DNA from: Halosolutus gelatinilyticus
Lineage (GTDB): Archaea > Halobacteriota > Halobacteria > Halobacteriales > Natrialbaceae
NCBI RefSeq assembly: GCF_023028105.1
Contig: NZ_CP095491.1
Location: 310,001 to 374,000, forward strand
Direction: 5' to 3'
DNA: 64,000 nucleotides
Part shown: positions 25,098 to 33,715 of the stretch, piece after piece
Layout: each line of letters begins with the position of its first letter
Numbering within the stretch: position 1 is the stretch's first letter
Notes under the pieces: model-generated
Databases searched by the model: none
Told to the model about the DNA's origin: nothing
What the model saw: the letters and a program-made list of their open reading frames with translations, nothing else
Made by a program: the position numbers and the translations under genes

Positions 25098-25314
25098 CGG
25101 TCCAAAGCGATGTACCAGGTACTGATGCTGCCCCACTTGGCGCGCGAAAACTCCGGAATACGCCTCTATCGATACGTCCGGTAGATACAAGAACGCGCTA
25201 TCCGCAGAAGTGTCCGAAATCTTCACGAAGACGCTCTTCGGCCTCGGTAGGCCGTGTTACGGGCGTCGTTCGATCGCGCGAAAACCCGCGACTTCGGTCG
25301 ATGGGAACTACCCG

Positions 25315-26052
25315 TTAGACGTGTTTCTCGATGAGCGCCGCCATCTCGTCCCGAACCACGTCCCGATCCGTCGAGCGAATCGTCGTCCGAGTTTTGCGTT
25401 CGTCGGTGTCAGCCAGTTCGCTGAGGAGGCCACCACGACGGTCGATTTCGACGAACAGCTCGAGTTCGTCGGGCCCGGGTTGGGCGATGAGTTCGACTTC
25501 GTCGAGACTGTCGCGGAACCGCCCGGCGGTAGCCTTGAACTCGAACTCCTGAATAAACCGTCGGCCGGCAGCGTACCGACCGTACGGATCTGCTTCGCAC
25601 TCCGCCGTCCGGAGTGAAAGCCCGAGGTCGTCCATCGCGTCGAAGACCGTCTGAAGGCGAGGAGTCGGTCGAACCTCGAGGTAGTCTTTGTCTTCGGGAT
25701 CGACAGCGAGGTCGATATCGAGTTCCGTTTCGACCCAGACGTCGACGCCGCCGATCGTCACTGGCGTCTCGTACGGAATGTCGATCGATACCGATCGGGT
25801 TTCCTCTTGGCCGGGTTTGATAGTGAGCCCCTCCGTAAGCGTGAATCGGTCGATGTCTATCTCCTGATATCCGTCTTCGGTCCGGTAACGGGTTTCGAGT
25901 TCGAAGCGGATCGTGCCGATATCCTGTTCTACCTTCCCGCCGGTAATATTCACGTCGGCGGTAACAGTTTCACCCGGGCGGACAGTATCCGTCGGGAGGA
26001 CGGTATCTACCGTGGCGTTACCGATACCGATGCTTGCGAGGACTTTTTTCAT
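25315..26052 (-). CDS. Spo0M-family sporulation-control-like protein
   Basis: This 245-residue protein matches the Spo0M family: the start MKKVLASIGIGNATVDTVL, beta-rich arrestin-like repeats (GETVTADVNITGGKVEQDI, ETRSVSIDIPYETPVTIGG) and the C-terminal FVEIDRRGGLLSEL region. Spo0M proteins have an arrestin-like fold; in Bacillus they affect sporulation and cell envelope, and in haloarchaea, which do not sporulate, the role is unknown. A TATA-like cttataac lies about 30 bases upstream on the minus strand, giving a leaderless transcript. Full length for the family. Confidence 0.88.
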   Translation of the reverse strand: MKKVLASIGIGNATVDTVLPTDTVRPGETVTADVNITGGKVEQDIGTIRFELETRYRTEDGYQEIDIDRFTLTEGLTIKPGQEETRSVSIDIPYETPVTIGGVDVWVETELDIDLAVDPEDKDYLEVRPTPRLQTVFDAMDDLGLSLRTAECEADPYGRYAAGRRFIQEFEFKATAGRFRDSLDEVELIAQPGPDELELFVEIDRRGGLLSELADTDERKTRTTIRSTDRDVVRDEMAALIEKHV

Positions 26053-26343
26053 AGCTCCGTCCGTACATTGGTTGGAGGGGTTATAAGTTTAGGAAGGACG
26101 GACATTTGTCAGATCGAGACGATAACACGCAAGATGCAGAAGCACGCGACATCGTTACCGAGCCGCTCTTTAACCCCGGAAGACCTCCGTGTGAGCGGCG
26201 CTCAGTTCTGCCCGGAGCCAGGATACCGTTTTCGGCGCTCTCGGCATCCGCTATCCGAGTACGGTCGCGGCGGTCGAGCCCCGTCGCTTCTCGAGTGGCC
26301 TCGACGGCAAAACGTTCTACTATCTCCTCGAAGTACTGCGAAT

Positions 26344-26574
26344 ATGACGGACGAGTACGCGAACGAGCACGAGCACGACCTCGAGGCCGAGTACCTGTCG
26401 GCGTCCGACGCGACCGTTCTCGACATCTACTATCGAGACACATCGCCGACGATCGACGTCGTCGTTCCCTGTCCGTCGTGTAGCGATCCGCTTCGAGTTT
26501 CCGCGCGCGTCGACGAAGTCGTCGAGACTGACATGGAACTGCCGATCGACGATTCCGAGGGCGTCTACGACTAG
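26344..26574 (+). CDS. Small acidic hypothetical protein with one CPSC motif
   Basis: This 76-residue protein is very acidic (EYANEHEHDLEAEYL) and has a central CPSC in VVVPCPSCSDPL, which could be half of a zinc site completed by dimerisation or by histidines in the N-terminal part. The end (DDSEGVYD) is acidic. No family is recognised. The ATG at 26344 was chosen because the frame upstream lacks haloarchaeal protein character. Confidence 0.55.
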   Translation: MTDEYANEHEHDLEAEYLSASDATVLDIYYRDTSPTIDVVVPCPSCSDPLRVSARVDEVVETDMELPIDDSEGVYD

Positions 26575-26683
26575 TGCGGATCCGGGTATCACGGTCCGGA
26601 ACTCGCGAGCGCGACGCCTTGGGTCGGTCGAGTAGAACGTGGCGAGCGACGACTGCGCACCGACTCAGACCGCTTCGGCGCGA

Positions 26684-27664
26684 TCAGTCTCGCAGCTCTC
26701 GCAGCTTTTCGCGGCCCGGCGCGATCAGTTCGTCGAGATAGCTCGCCAGCGTTCCTTTCGCGTCGGCCGGGTGCAACTCGCCCGATTCAAGGTCGGCCGC
26801 CAGCGTCTCGTAGTCCTCGTACGTGAGGTCGCCGCCGTACTTCTCCGGGCGTTCGACGGTCACCGTCTCGAACCGGGGGAAGACGTGGTACTCGAACAGT
26901 TCGAGCACGGGGTTCTCGAGGTCGCCCTCCGGATCGCGCGTTGGCGGACAGAACGCCGAGTTCACCTTCTCTTCCAGTTCCTCGGTCGAGTCCTCCATCG
27001 AGATCGTCACGCCCTGACTCGAGGACATCTTCCCTTCGCCCGACGTGAGGTCGGCGACGATCGGCGTGTGCAGACAAGGCCGGGCCTCGTAGCCGAGATC
27101 CGGGATCTCCTCGCGGTGGAGCATGTGGACCTTGCGCTGGTCCAGGCCGCCCACCGCGAGGTCGAGGTCGAGGTACTCGATGTCGAGCGCCTGCATCAGC
27201 GGGTAGACGAGGTGGCTGACCTTCGCGGTCTCGCCGGACTGGAGCTCGGCCATCGCGCGCTGAGCGCGGTTCATCGTCGTCGACAGTTCGAGTTCGTGCA
27301 AGTCGAGTGCGTACTCCTCGTCGAGTTGGAACTCGGAGCCGTAGACGAACTCGGTGTTGTTCTCGTCGAGGCCGTAGGCGATGAACTGCGCTTTCATCTG
27401 CTCGGCCGTCTCGCGGATCGCTTCGAACGACCCTTTCCCGTTGAGGTAGGCGTGGACGTCCGCCAGCAGGACGACCACTTCCATACCCGTGTCCTGCAGG
27501 TCGATGAGCTTGTTCGCGGTCAGGAGGTGCCCGATGTGGAGCACGCCGGAGGGCTCGTAGCCGACGTAGGCGCGTTTCCCGTCGGGATCGTCGGCCAGTT
27601 CACGCACCTCCTCGTCGGTGACGACCTCCTCGGCGTTTCGCGTGATCAGGTCGTAGGTATCCAT
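26684..27664 (-). CDS. tyrS: Tyrosyl-tRNA synthetase
   Basis: This 326-residue class I synthetase has HIGH at residues 43-46 (GVLHIGH), the tyrosine-binding region (VYPLMQALDIEYLDLDLAVGG) and KMSSS at 212-216. It charges tRNA-Tyr with tyrosine. The short length without a bacterial S4 domain is the archaeal/eukaryotic form. The start MDTYDLITRN is the first in frame. Upstream on the minus strand is an AT-rich stretch (taataaat) that serves as promoter. A small glycine-zipper gene follows on the same strand further upstream. Confidence 0.95.
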   Translation of the reverse strand: MDTYDLITRNAEEVVTDEEVRELADDPDGKRAYVGYEPSGVLHIGHLLTANKLIDLQDTGMEVVVLLADVHAYLNGKGSFEAIRETAEQMKAQFIAYGLDENNTEFVYGSEFQLDEEYALDLHELELSTTMNRAQRAMAELQSGETAKVSHLVYPLMQALDIEYLDLDLAVGGLDQRKVHMLHREEIPDLGYEARPCLHTPIVADLTSGEGKMSSSQGVTISMEDSTEELEEKVNSAFCPPTRDPEGDLENPVLELFEYHVFPRFETVTVERPEKYGGDLTYEDYETLAADLESGELHPADAKGTLASYLDELIAPGREKLRELRD

Positions 27665-27742
27665 TGCTATCCGAGTTGAATCAGCGGACGGATTTATTAC
27701 TTTGTGAACGACGGTAGTGTACCGCTCGCCCGTAACACGACT

Positions 27743-27940
27743 TCAGAACGGTTTCAGAACGGATTTGGCCCGATCGCGGGCCGTTCCTGCAAGGTAGCCG
27801 GTTGCGGCGCCGACGCCAGCGCCCACGGCGCCGCCCGCGGGACCCGCGAGACCGCCGACTTTCCCGCCCAGTTTCGCTCCCTTCGCTGCACCTTCGGAGG
27901 CGCCTTTCGATCGCAGACACGGCGGTTCGAGTGAGACCAT
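27743..27940 (-). CDS. Small glycine-zipper protein
   Basis: This 65-residue protein has repeated Gly-x-x-x-Gly spacing (GAKLGGKVGGLAGPAGGAVGAGVGAATGYLAG), forming two short glycine-zipper helices that can pack in membranes. The C-terminal end (RDRAKSVLKPF) is basic. Similar small proteins are thought to insert into membranes, but this one is not characterised. The start MVSLEPP was preferred; an in-frame ATG 19 codons upstream adds a stretch that lies in the likely promoter region, where a ggtatttgt box is seen in the other orientation. Confidence 0.55.
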   Translation of the reverse strand: MVSLEPPCLRSKGASEGAAKGAKLGGKVGGLAGPAGGAVGAGVGAATGYLAGTARDRAKSVLKPF

Positions 27941-28272
27941 CGGCCCGTACTTCGAGCCGGGACGTGAAAGGTATTTGTCTCGATAGGCCGTTCGCATGTG
28001 GTCAGTAACAGTATCACGGACGGCGAAGGCCCGGTGCTACGACTCTGCGATCGTTGGCCTGGCGCGGTGAGTATAGTTCTGGCGAAGACGTTCGCCCGCG
28101 GCCCCGCGAAGACGCAATCAACGCCGTCCGCCGGAATTCCCTGCCGCGTTTCGATGCGACGGGGGAAAACGGCCGCCGATAGGCCGCATTGAACTGTTTC
28201 GCGCCGTTTGGCGGCCGCCAAATCCGAATGTGGGTTTAACTACTCCGGGTGGAATGGGTTGAAACAGGTACG
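27941..28272. other. Gap of about 330 bases with a perfect palindrome and a promoter
   Basis: No gene is supported. The right end holds the palindrome at 28207-28222 and a TATA-like gggtttaac at 28231-28240 before the regulator gene. Confidence 0.5.
28207..28222. promoter_or_regulatory. Perfect 16-bp palindrome before the HTH membrane protein gene
   Basis: TTTGGCGGCCGCCAAA is fully self-complementary. It lies about 10 bases upstream of the TATA-like gggtttaac, in the typical position of an archaeal operator, and the gene it precedes encodes a helix-turn-helix protein. Autoregulation is a reasonable inference. Confidence 0.5.
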
Positions 28273-28875
28273 ATGGCACCGCTCCCGCCGTGGATTAAGA
28301 CACGGATCGACGACGAGCTGAACAGGAAGTTAACCCAGCGCCACGTCGTCGAAACGATGCTCGAGGCCGACCGGCCGTACTTCTCGGCCGAACAGATACG
28401 CGCTCGCGTGCGTCCGGACGTGAGCAAGGAAACCGTCCGGCTCCGGTTGAACGAGCTCCTCGAGATCGACGTTATCGCCGCGGACACGTACCCGGAGTCG
28501 ATCACGCTGTACTACGTCAACCACCCGGAATCGCAGTGGCCGCTGAGCCCCGAAGGGAGGGACGCGCTCGCCTACGAGACGCCGCTCGACACCCTCTCGG
28601 TCGGCGATTTCGTCCGGCTTCGGAATCCGGCCGGCATCAGGACCCTGGTGCTCGCGGGATTCCAGTTGAGCCTGGTCCTCTTTGCGGTGGGGATCGTCGC
28701 CTCGCCGCTCGCGAGCGATCCGATCGTCCGGAGCACGAACGCGTACTGGGAAGCGGCGGGGAACCTCTTCGTCGTCTGTTTCGTCCTGCTGCTCCTCGAG
28801 CGGACCGTCCGCAAACTCCGGGACGACGGCGCGGCGATCGCCGGCGTCCGTCTCGGCCGAACGAACTCGAACTGA
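28273..28875 (+). CDS. Winged-helix protein with two membrane spans
   Basis: This 200-residue protein has an N-terminal winged-helix domain (KLTQRHVVETMLEADRPYFSAEQIRARV, then SKETVRLRLNELLEIDVI), a linker, and two hydrophobic segments near the C-terminus (TLVLAGFQLSLVLFAVGIVAS and NLFVVCFVLLLLERTV). It is probably a membrane-tethered transcription factor with its DNA-binding domain in the cytoplasm. The ATG at 28273 lies about 35 bases after a TATA-like box; a GTG at 28249 is an alternative. A perfect palindrome upstream could be its operator. Its targets are unknown. Confidence 0.75.
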   Translation: MAPLPPWIKTRIDDELNRKLTQRHVVETMLEADRPYFSAEQIRARVRPDVSKETVRLRLNELLEIDVIAADTYPESITLYYVNHPESQWPLSPEGRDALAYETPLDTLSVGDFVRLRNPAGIRTLVLAGFQLSLVLFAVGIVASPLASDPIVRSTNAYWEAAGNLFVVCFVLLLLERTVRKLRDDGAAIAGVRLGRTNSN

Positions 28876-28945
28876 GCCGACCGCTGCTATCGCGTAGACT
28901 CGTCACGAACCGACCACGCACGATCCCCGACACACGACCCGACTC

Positions 28946-29812
28946 ATGTCCAACGAACACGACCGACCGACGGCATCGACGACGCAACCAGGACCGGCCC
29001 TCCTCGAGGAGCGAACGCTCTCGGGGATCTTCGTTCACCTCCTCGGCCTGGGGACCGGATTCGTCCTCCCCGCACTCGTGTATCTGGTCGCCGAACACGA
29101 ATTCACGCGCGAAAACGCCCGGAACGCGTTCAACTGGCAGGTAATCGTTACCGGCGTATACGCCGCGCTCTTCGGCCTCCTCGGGGTCGGATTCGTCATC
29201 GATTCTATGGTTTCCGAGAGTTCGCCCGTCCACTACCTCGCGATAGCGTTCGTGCTCGTCGCCACGGTAGGACTCTTCGCGTCCACGCTCGTCTTTCTGG
29301 CGAACTTCGCATTCGGGCTGATCGCGATGGGGAAAGCGACCTTCGGGAGTGCGTGGTCGTACCCGCTCGCGCCTGACACCGTCGGCTGGCTCTCAGCAAC
29401 GCTTGGCAGTGACGTCGACTGGCGGAAATTCCTCGTTCCCCACGTCCTCGTCGCGCCGGCCACGGGTGTGTATCTCGGCTGGTTGTTCGTCGACCCCAGT
29501 TCGGAAAGCGACGCGGTGTTTTTTGCCGGGTTCGGCCTCGTACTGGCGCTTCTCCTCACCTCCGTGCTCACGCCGGGCGTGCTTGTCCGGGATACGAACG
29601 CCGTCGCGGCGACGAGTTCGTCGTGGCAACCGAGTTGGCTCGCGTACGTCGGCGGTCCGACGATACTCGCCGCGCTCACCTACGTCGTGGCGGCGGTGCA
29701 GTTCAACTCCGAAAACCCGGCCGGAGATGCGATCTACGGCTTCGCAGGCGCGCTCTGGATCGCCGTGATCGTCTATCTGTTCAGACGCTACCGTCACGCC
29801 GAATCGCCGTAG
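28946..29812 (+). CDS. DUF4870-like membrane protein
   Basis: This 288-residue protein has about seven hydrophobic segments. The first part carries the DUF4870 signature: GIFVHLLGLGTGFVLPALVYLV followed by FTRENARNAFNWQ, the conserved N-A-x-N-x-Q pattern, and then LANFAFGLIAMGKA. Tic20-like DUF4870 proteins are widespread, small membrane proteins of unknown role. Here a second C-terminal membrane region of about four spans has been added. It follows the membrane-tethered HTH protein by 70 bases on the same strand and may be its partner or target. Confidence 0.75.
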   Translation: MSNEHDRPTASTTQPGPALLEERTLSGIFVHLLGLGTGFVLPALVYLVAEHEFTRENARNAFNWQVIVTGVYAALFGLLGVGFVIDSMVSESSPVHYLAIAFVLVATVGLFASTLVFLANFAFGLIAMGKATFGSAWSYPLAPDTVGWLSATLGSDVDWRKFLVPHVLVAPATGVYLGWLFVDPSSESDAVFFAGFGLVLALLLTSVLTPGVLVRDTNAVAATSSSWQPSWLAYVGGPTILAALTYVVAAVQFNSENPAGDAIYGFAGALWIAVIVYLFRRYRHAESP

Positions 29813-29873
29813 CACGCAGAACTGGCGGCCGCCGTCGCCCGGCTATCGAACGATTAGACCGACTATGGCACGA

Positions 29874-30650
29874 TTAGAATCCGTTTCGGATCCGCGCTTC
29901 AGATTCCTCGAGCGCAGCCTCCGGATCGAACGCCTCGATAATTTCCCTGAGTTCCGCCTCGTCCGCGTCGGCCAACTCACGCGCGTGGTCGGTCATGTTC
30001 GGCACCGCGCGGATGATATTGTCGACGATCGGCACGTCGGCGACCCGCGGCGATCGCGACAGCGGGTTGAGGTCGATCACGATCTCCGTCTTGTCCATCG
30101 CGTCCAACGCTTCGGCCCGATCGCCATCCTCGAGCGGGACGAGCACCACGTCGGCGGCGTAGATCCCGTCGGCGTCGACCTTCGCCCGCTGGTGGTCGAG
30201 GTTCGGAATCTGAGCGTCGGCCTCGATCCCTTTCACGTCCTCGGCGCCGTGCTCGCGGAGGTGGTCGGCGATCGCCGCGATCCGTTCCGGCGTTCGATTG
30301 AAGAGGTTGACCTCGAGGTCGGCACCCGTCGCCTCGGCGAGGGCGACCATCTCGCCGGGGACGAGCGCCGCCACGTTACCGTTGATCGAGAGCACCGGCC
30401 GATCGGCGAGCAGCAGGTGGGCCGCGGCCGCCCGCTCGGCCTCGTCCGCGCTGGGGATCGTCTCCTCGCCGAGCAGGTAGTCGAAGGCGCTGGCGCGCCC
30501 CTCCGCGTGCATCCCCTGCAGGTGCGTGATGCCCTTCTCGACGCCCTTCTCGATTCGGTGGCGGGTGAGCAGGTCCTGGTATCTCGGGTGGTCCTCAGGG
30601 ATCTCTTCCTCGTCCTCGACCTCCGCCGAGACGGTCTCGTAGTCGGTCAC
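29874..30650 (-). CDS. 4-phosphopantoate--beta-alanine ligase (archaeal phosphopantothenate synthetase)
   Basis: This 258-residue protein matches archaeal phosphopantothenate synthetase: IPEDHPRYQDLLTRHRI at the start, then GMHAEGRASAFDYLLGEET and the nucleotide-binding region NLFNRTPERIAAIADHLREHG and IDLNPLSRSPR. It joins 4-phosphopantoate and beta-alanine with ATP, replacing bacterial pantothenate synthetase plus kinase in archaeal CoA synthesis. The partner pantoate kinase is at 37908-38741 in the same window. Stand-alone on the minus strand, converging with the DUF4870 gene. Confidence 0.92.
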   Translation of the reverse strand: MTDYETVSAEVEDEEEIPEDHPRYQDLLTRHRIEKGVEKGITHLQGMHAEGRASAFDYLLGEETIPSADEAERAAAAHLLLADRPVLSINGNVAALVPGEMVALAEATGADLEVNLFNRTPERIAAIADHLREHGAEDVKGIEADAQIPNLDHQRAKVDADGIYAADVVLVPLEDGDRAEALDAMDKTEIVIDLNPLSRSPRVADVPIVDNIIRAVPNMTDHARELADADEAELREIIEAFDPEAALEESEARIRNGF

Positions 30651-30913
30651 GGTCGATCACTGGTGGTAGTCGATAAAAAACGACCCGATCGATCGCTCCG
30701 GTTAGCGGTCTCGAGCGAAGCGGTTCCGACGTCTCCGCGACGCGGAAAGTCCCGCCGATCGGCCGTCCGCGCCTCGCTGCGCGCCCTCGCGGTACTCGGC
30801 GGCGGCCGCGGTGCGACGCGGCCGTGAGCGTGGCCGAGTGATCGGAGTCACGTTCCGCGACGAAACCGGTTAGGTCCGTAACACTATTGCCGGCTCCGAG
30901 ACGATACCACGGC

Positions 30914-32098
30914 GTGACACTGACACCGGACCGACGACTTCAGGTCCGAATCGCCGGCGCGCTCGCGTTGGTCGTGGTCGTCAACGCGCTCCTGCTCTCG
31001 GTGCTGGCCTGGAGCGTACACCACGTCCTGTCCGCGAGCGACCGAGCGGTGTCGCTTGAGTCCGGTCTCTCGATACCCCGTCTGCCGCTCGTCGTCGGAG
31101 CGATCCTCCTCGGTGCGATCGGTCTCGTCGCTGTGCAAGCGCGCTACGGCACCCGGACGGTCGCCGCCGGCCTCGAACTCGAGGAAGTCGACGGGACGGC
31201 CGACGGGCCGCGAAACGTCGTCGGGCGAGTGCGACGGCTGGCGGCGCAGGCGGACGTTCCCCACCCCACCGTTGCCGTCGCCGACCGAGACGAACCGGGC
31301 TGTCTGACCGTCGGGACGCAGCGGTCGCCGACGATCGTGATCACCGCGGGGTTGCTCGACTCCCTCGACGACCGCGAACTCGACGCGGCGCTCGCCCACG
31401 AGGTCGCTCACGTCGCGAACCGCGACCTCCCGGTCGTCACCGCCGTCGCCGCGACGGTCGCGATCGGCGATCGGTTGCTCGAGCGCGAACGGAAGCTTCG
31501 AAGCGTTCTCTGGGGGTTGGCGCTGGTTGCTTTCTTCACCGGCGTCGGTCTCCTCGTTCTCGCAATACCGATCCTGCTGCTCGTGATCCTCTACATCATC
31601 CTGAGCGCCGTCGCGCGGGGACTGCTCGGTGTGAACGCGATCGCCCTCGGGCTATTCTCGAAAACCCGCGAGTACGCCGCCGATCGCGGTGCGAGTCGGC
31701 TCACCGGCGATCCGGCCGCGCTGGCCAGTGCCCTTGAGACGCTCGAGGGCGACGGCCGCCCGACGCGGGACGCGCGGCTGCACGCGACGGCGACCCTCGG
31801 GATCGTCCCTCGGCCGCTGTCGTTCGATCGCTCGGCCGAAGACGGCGAGCGAACCTGGTTCGACCGGTGGTTCGTCGACCAGTTCACCGTGGAGACCGTC
31901 GAGGACGAGCGGTCAGACGACTCGAGTCCGTCGGGATACGTAGACCGGGCAGTAGAGCGCGTCAAAGCGCGGCTCCGGACGCGACTCGTCGGCCCGGCGA
32001 AGGCGGGCGTCCGGCGGTTCCTCGGCTGGCGACCGGTGACGCATCCGACGACCGAATCGCGAGTCGAGCGCCTGCGGAGCCTCGAGCGGCGTCGATAG
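30914..32098 (+). CDS. M48-family membrane metalloprotease (HtpX-like)
   Basis: This 394-residue protein has two N-terminal hydrophobic segments, the zinc motif HEVAH at residues 162-166, two further hydrophobic segments (VLWGLALVAFFTGVGLLVLAIPILLLV) and the third zinc ligand in EYAADRGA. This is the HtpX/Ste24-like M48 layout, with the active site facing the cytoplasm; it degrades misfolded membrane proteins. The GTG at 30914 was chosen because an upstream TTG would add 9 residues without membrane or family character. The C-terminal region is long and arginine-rich. Confidence 0.87.
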   Translation: MTLTPDRRLQVRIAGALALVVVVNALLLSVLAWSVHHVLSASDRAVSLESGLSIPRLPLVVGAILLGAIGLVAVQARYGTRTVAAGLELEEVDGTADGPRNVVGRVRRLAAQADVPHPTVAVADRDEPGCLTVGTQRSPTIVITAGLLDSLDDRELDAALAHEVAHVANRDLPVVTAVAATVAIGDRLLERERKLRSVLWGLALVAFFTGVGLLVLAIPILLLVILYIILSAVARGLLGVNAIALGLFSKTREYAADRGASRLTGDPAALASALETLEGDGRPTRDARLHATATLGIVPRPLSFDRSAEDGERTWFDRWFVDQFTVETVEDERSDDSSPSGYVDRAVERVKARLRTRLVGPAKAGVRRFLGWRPVTHPTTESRVERLRSLERRR

Positions 32099-32210
32099 GG
32101 ATGAAGCGAGTCGACGCCGAACGCCGGCTGACGGACGGGGCCTCGAAATCTTATAAAGACACGATAGGCTTCGCGTAAAGCCACTCCGGTGTCGCGCCGA
32201 AACGTCGAGT

Positions 32211-32975
32211 ATGGCGACCGAACGACGAGACCGCGATCCGGACGGCCGGTCGAACGAAGTCCGGTCGGACGGCGACCGGTACGAAGCCCACCTCGAGCGC
32301 AGTCGGAGGGTCTGGGACCGCTGGAGCGATCGGTACAAGATGAGTGAGCGGGACTTCGAACCGATCCGCATGGCCGCGATCGATCGACTGGCTCTCGAGC
32401 CGGGCGATCGCGTTCTGGAGATCGGTTGCGGACCCGGCGTGAACTTCGAACGGGTCCGAAGCGAGGTCGGCGACGAGGGAGAAGTGATCGCCGTCGACTA
32501 CAGCCCCGAGATGGTCGAGAAGGCGCGCGAGCGGATCGGGCACTACGACTGGGAGAACGTCGAGGTCCGGTGCGCCGACGCGGCGACGGTCGCGTTCGAC
32601 GAGCCGTTCGACGCGGCGCTGGCGACGCTCTCGATGAGCGTCATGCCCGACGCGGAGCGGACGGCGGCGAACGTCTACCGATCGCTGGCTCCCGGAAGTC
32701 GGTTCCTCGCCTTCGATATCGGGCCGTTTCAGACCGGTCCCGCTCGGCTCGCGAATCCGCTCGTCCGACGGTTCCTGCGGTGGTACGCGAACTGGAATCC
32801 CGACGACGACGTCGTCGACTCGCTCTCGACCGTGTTCGACGACTGTGCGGTCGTCGAGCGGTACGCCGCCGGCGCGGGCTACACCGTGCTGTGCGAAAAG
32901 GAGCCGCTTTCGACGACCGCGTCTCGGAGGCGCGATCGGACGAGTAACACCTCCGAGAGCCGATCGGACGAGTAG
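32211..32975 (+). CDS. Class I SAM-dependent methyltransferase
   Basis: This 254-residue protein has the SAM-binding motif LEIGCGPGVNFERV, the acidic motif II end VIAVDYSPEMVEKA and the later DAALATLSMSVMPDA segment. It resembles UbiE/phosphatidylethanolamine-type methyltransferases, and the active site lies between. The target (a lipid, quinone or small molecule) cannot be told. The N-terminus (MATERRDRDPDG) is charged and probably disordered. It is flanked by the M48 protease and a Bat-type regulator. Confidence 0.85.
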   Translation: MATERRDRDPDGRSNEVRSDGDRYEAHLERSRRVWDRWSDRYKMSERDFEPIRMAAIDRLALEPGDRVLEIGCGPGVNFERVRSEVGDEGEVIAVDYSPEMVEKARERIGHYDWENVEVRCADAATVAFDEPFDAALATLSMSVMPDAERTAANVYRSLAPGSRFLAFDIGPFQTGPARLANPLVRRFLRWYANWNPDDDVVDSLSTVFDDCAVVERYAAGAGYTVLCEKEPLSTTASRRRDRTSNTSESRSDE

Positions 32976-32987
32976 CGTCCCCTATCC

Positions 32988-33632
32988 TTACCGTTCGTCG
33001 AGCACTCGTTCCACGGCGTTCGCCTCGGCGCGGCGAAGCAGCTCCGACGCCGTCGAAACTGCACAGCCCAGTTCGTCCGCAACGGCTTCGATTCCGGCTT
33101 CGCGCGGAACCTCGTAGAAGCCGAGCTCCCACGCAGCTCGGAGCGCCGTCAGTTGTCGATCGGAGACGGCCGGCTCCCGGACCGTCACCTCGTCGCTCAC
33201 CCAGCGCACGTCGAACCGGATCCCATCGGCGACCGCGTCCATCACCGCCGCGAGATCTTCGGGATGGCCGACGAGCGTCAGCCGGATCGTCCGATCGGAT
33301 CGAACCTCGATCGGCGGCACGACCACGACGGTCTTCTGCGCCAGCGCGTCCAGCAACGACAGGCCCTCAGGGCCGAGTTTCCGTCGAAGGTAGCAGAAGA
33401 AGCCGTCGTCGGAGGGCGCGATGTCGTACTCGAGTACCCCGTCCCGATCGTACAATAACGACTCGTACGCTTCGGGTTCTCCGTAGACGAACGACGTGAT
33501 CGTCTCGACGCCGTCGACCGACTGCCCGCCGACGATGAGTTCCCGATCGAGCGCCGGCGACTCGCACAGCCCCGCGTGGAGCGGCGGAATCGTCTCGCTC
33601 GTGTACCCGATTTCGATTCCCATCGACTTCAT
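32988..33632 (-). CDS. Bat-type helix-turn-helix transcriptional regulator (HTH-10 family)
   Basis: This 214-residue protein ends with the HTH-10 domain: LTALRAAWELGFYEVPREAG, then VADELGCAVSTASELLRRAEANAV, typical of haloarchaeal Bat-like regulators. The N-terminal 140 residues form a separate sensory domain of unknown ligand (LVGHPEDLAAVMDAVADGI). Such proteins regulate many haloarchaeal genes. The start MKSMGIEIGY was chosen because an upstream extension is basic and unlike the family. It converges with the methyltransferase gene, only 12 bases away. Confidence 0.87.
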   Translation of the reverse strand: MKSMGIEIGYTSETIPPLHAGLCESPALDRELIVGGQSVDGVETITSFVYGEPEAYESLLYDRDGVLEYDIAPSDDGFFCYLRRKLGPEGLSLLDALAQKTVVVVPPIEVRSDRTIRLTLVGHPEDLAAVMDAVADGIRFDVRWVSDEVTVREPAVSDRQLTALRAAWELGFYEVPREAGIEAVADELGCAVSTASELLRRAEANAVERVLDER

Positions 33633-33715
33633 GGCTCGGCGTTCCCGCCGCGAGCACTTAAATTCGCGATAGGTTTCGCGACTGCTCCGTTCGTCCCGTC
33701 CCCCGTAGGTATCGT

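Noticed and set aside
24894-25226. 110-codon minus-strand frame
   Set aside because: It is antisense to the DUF5786-like gene, which has a clear family pattern and ribosome binding site.
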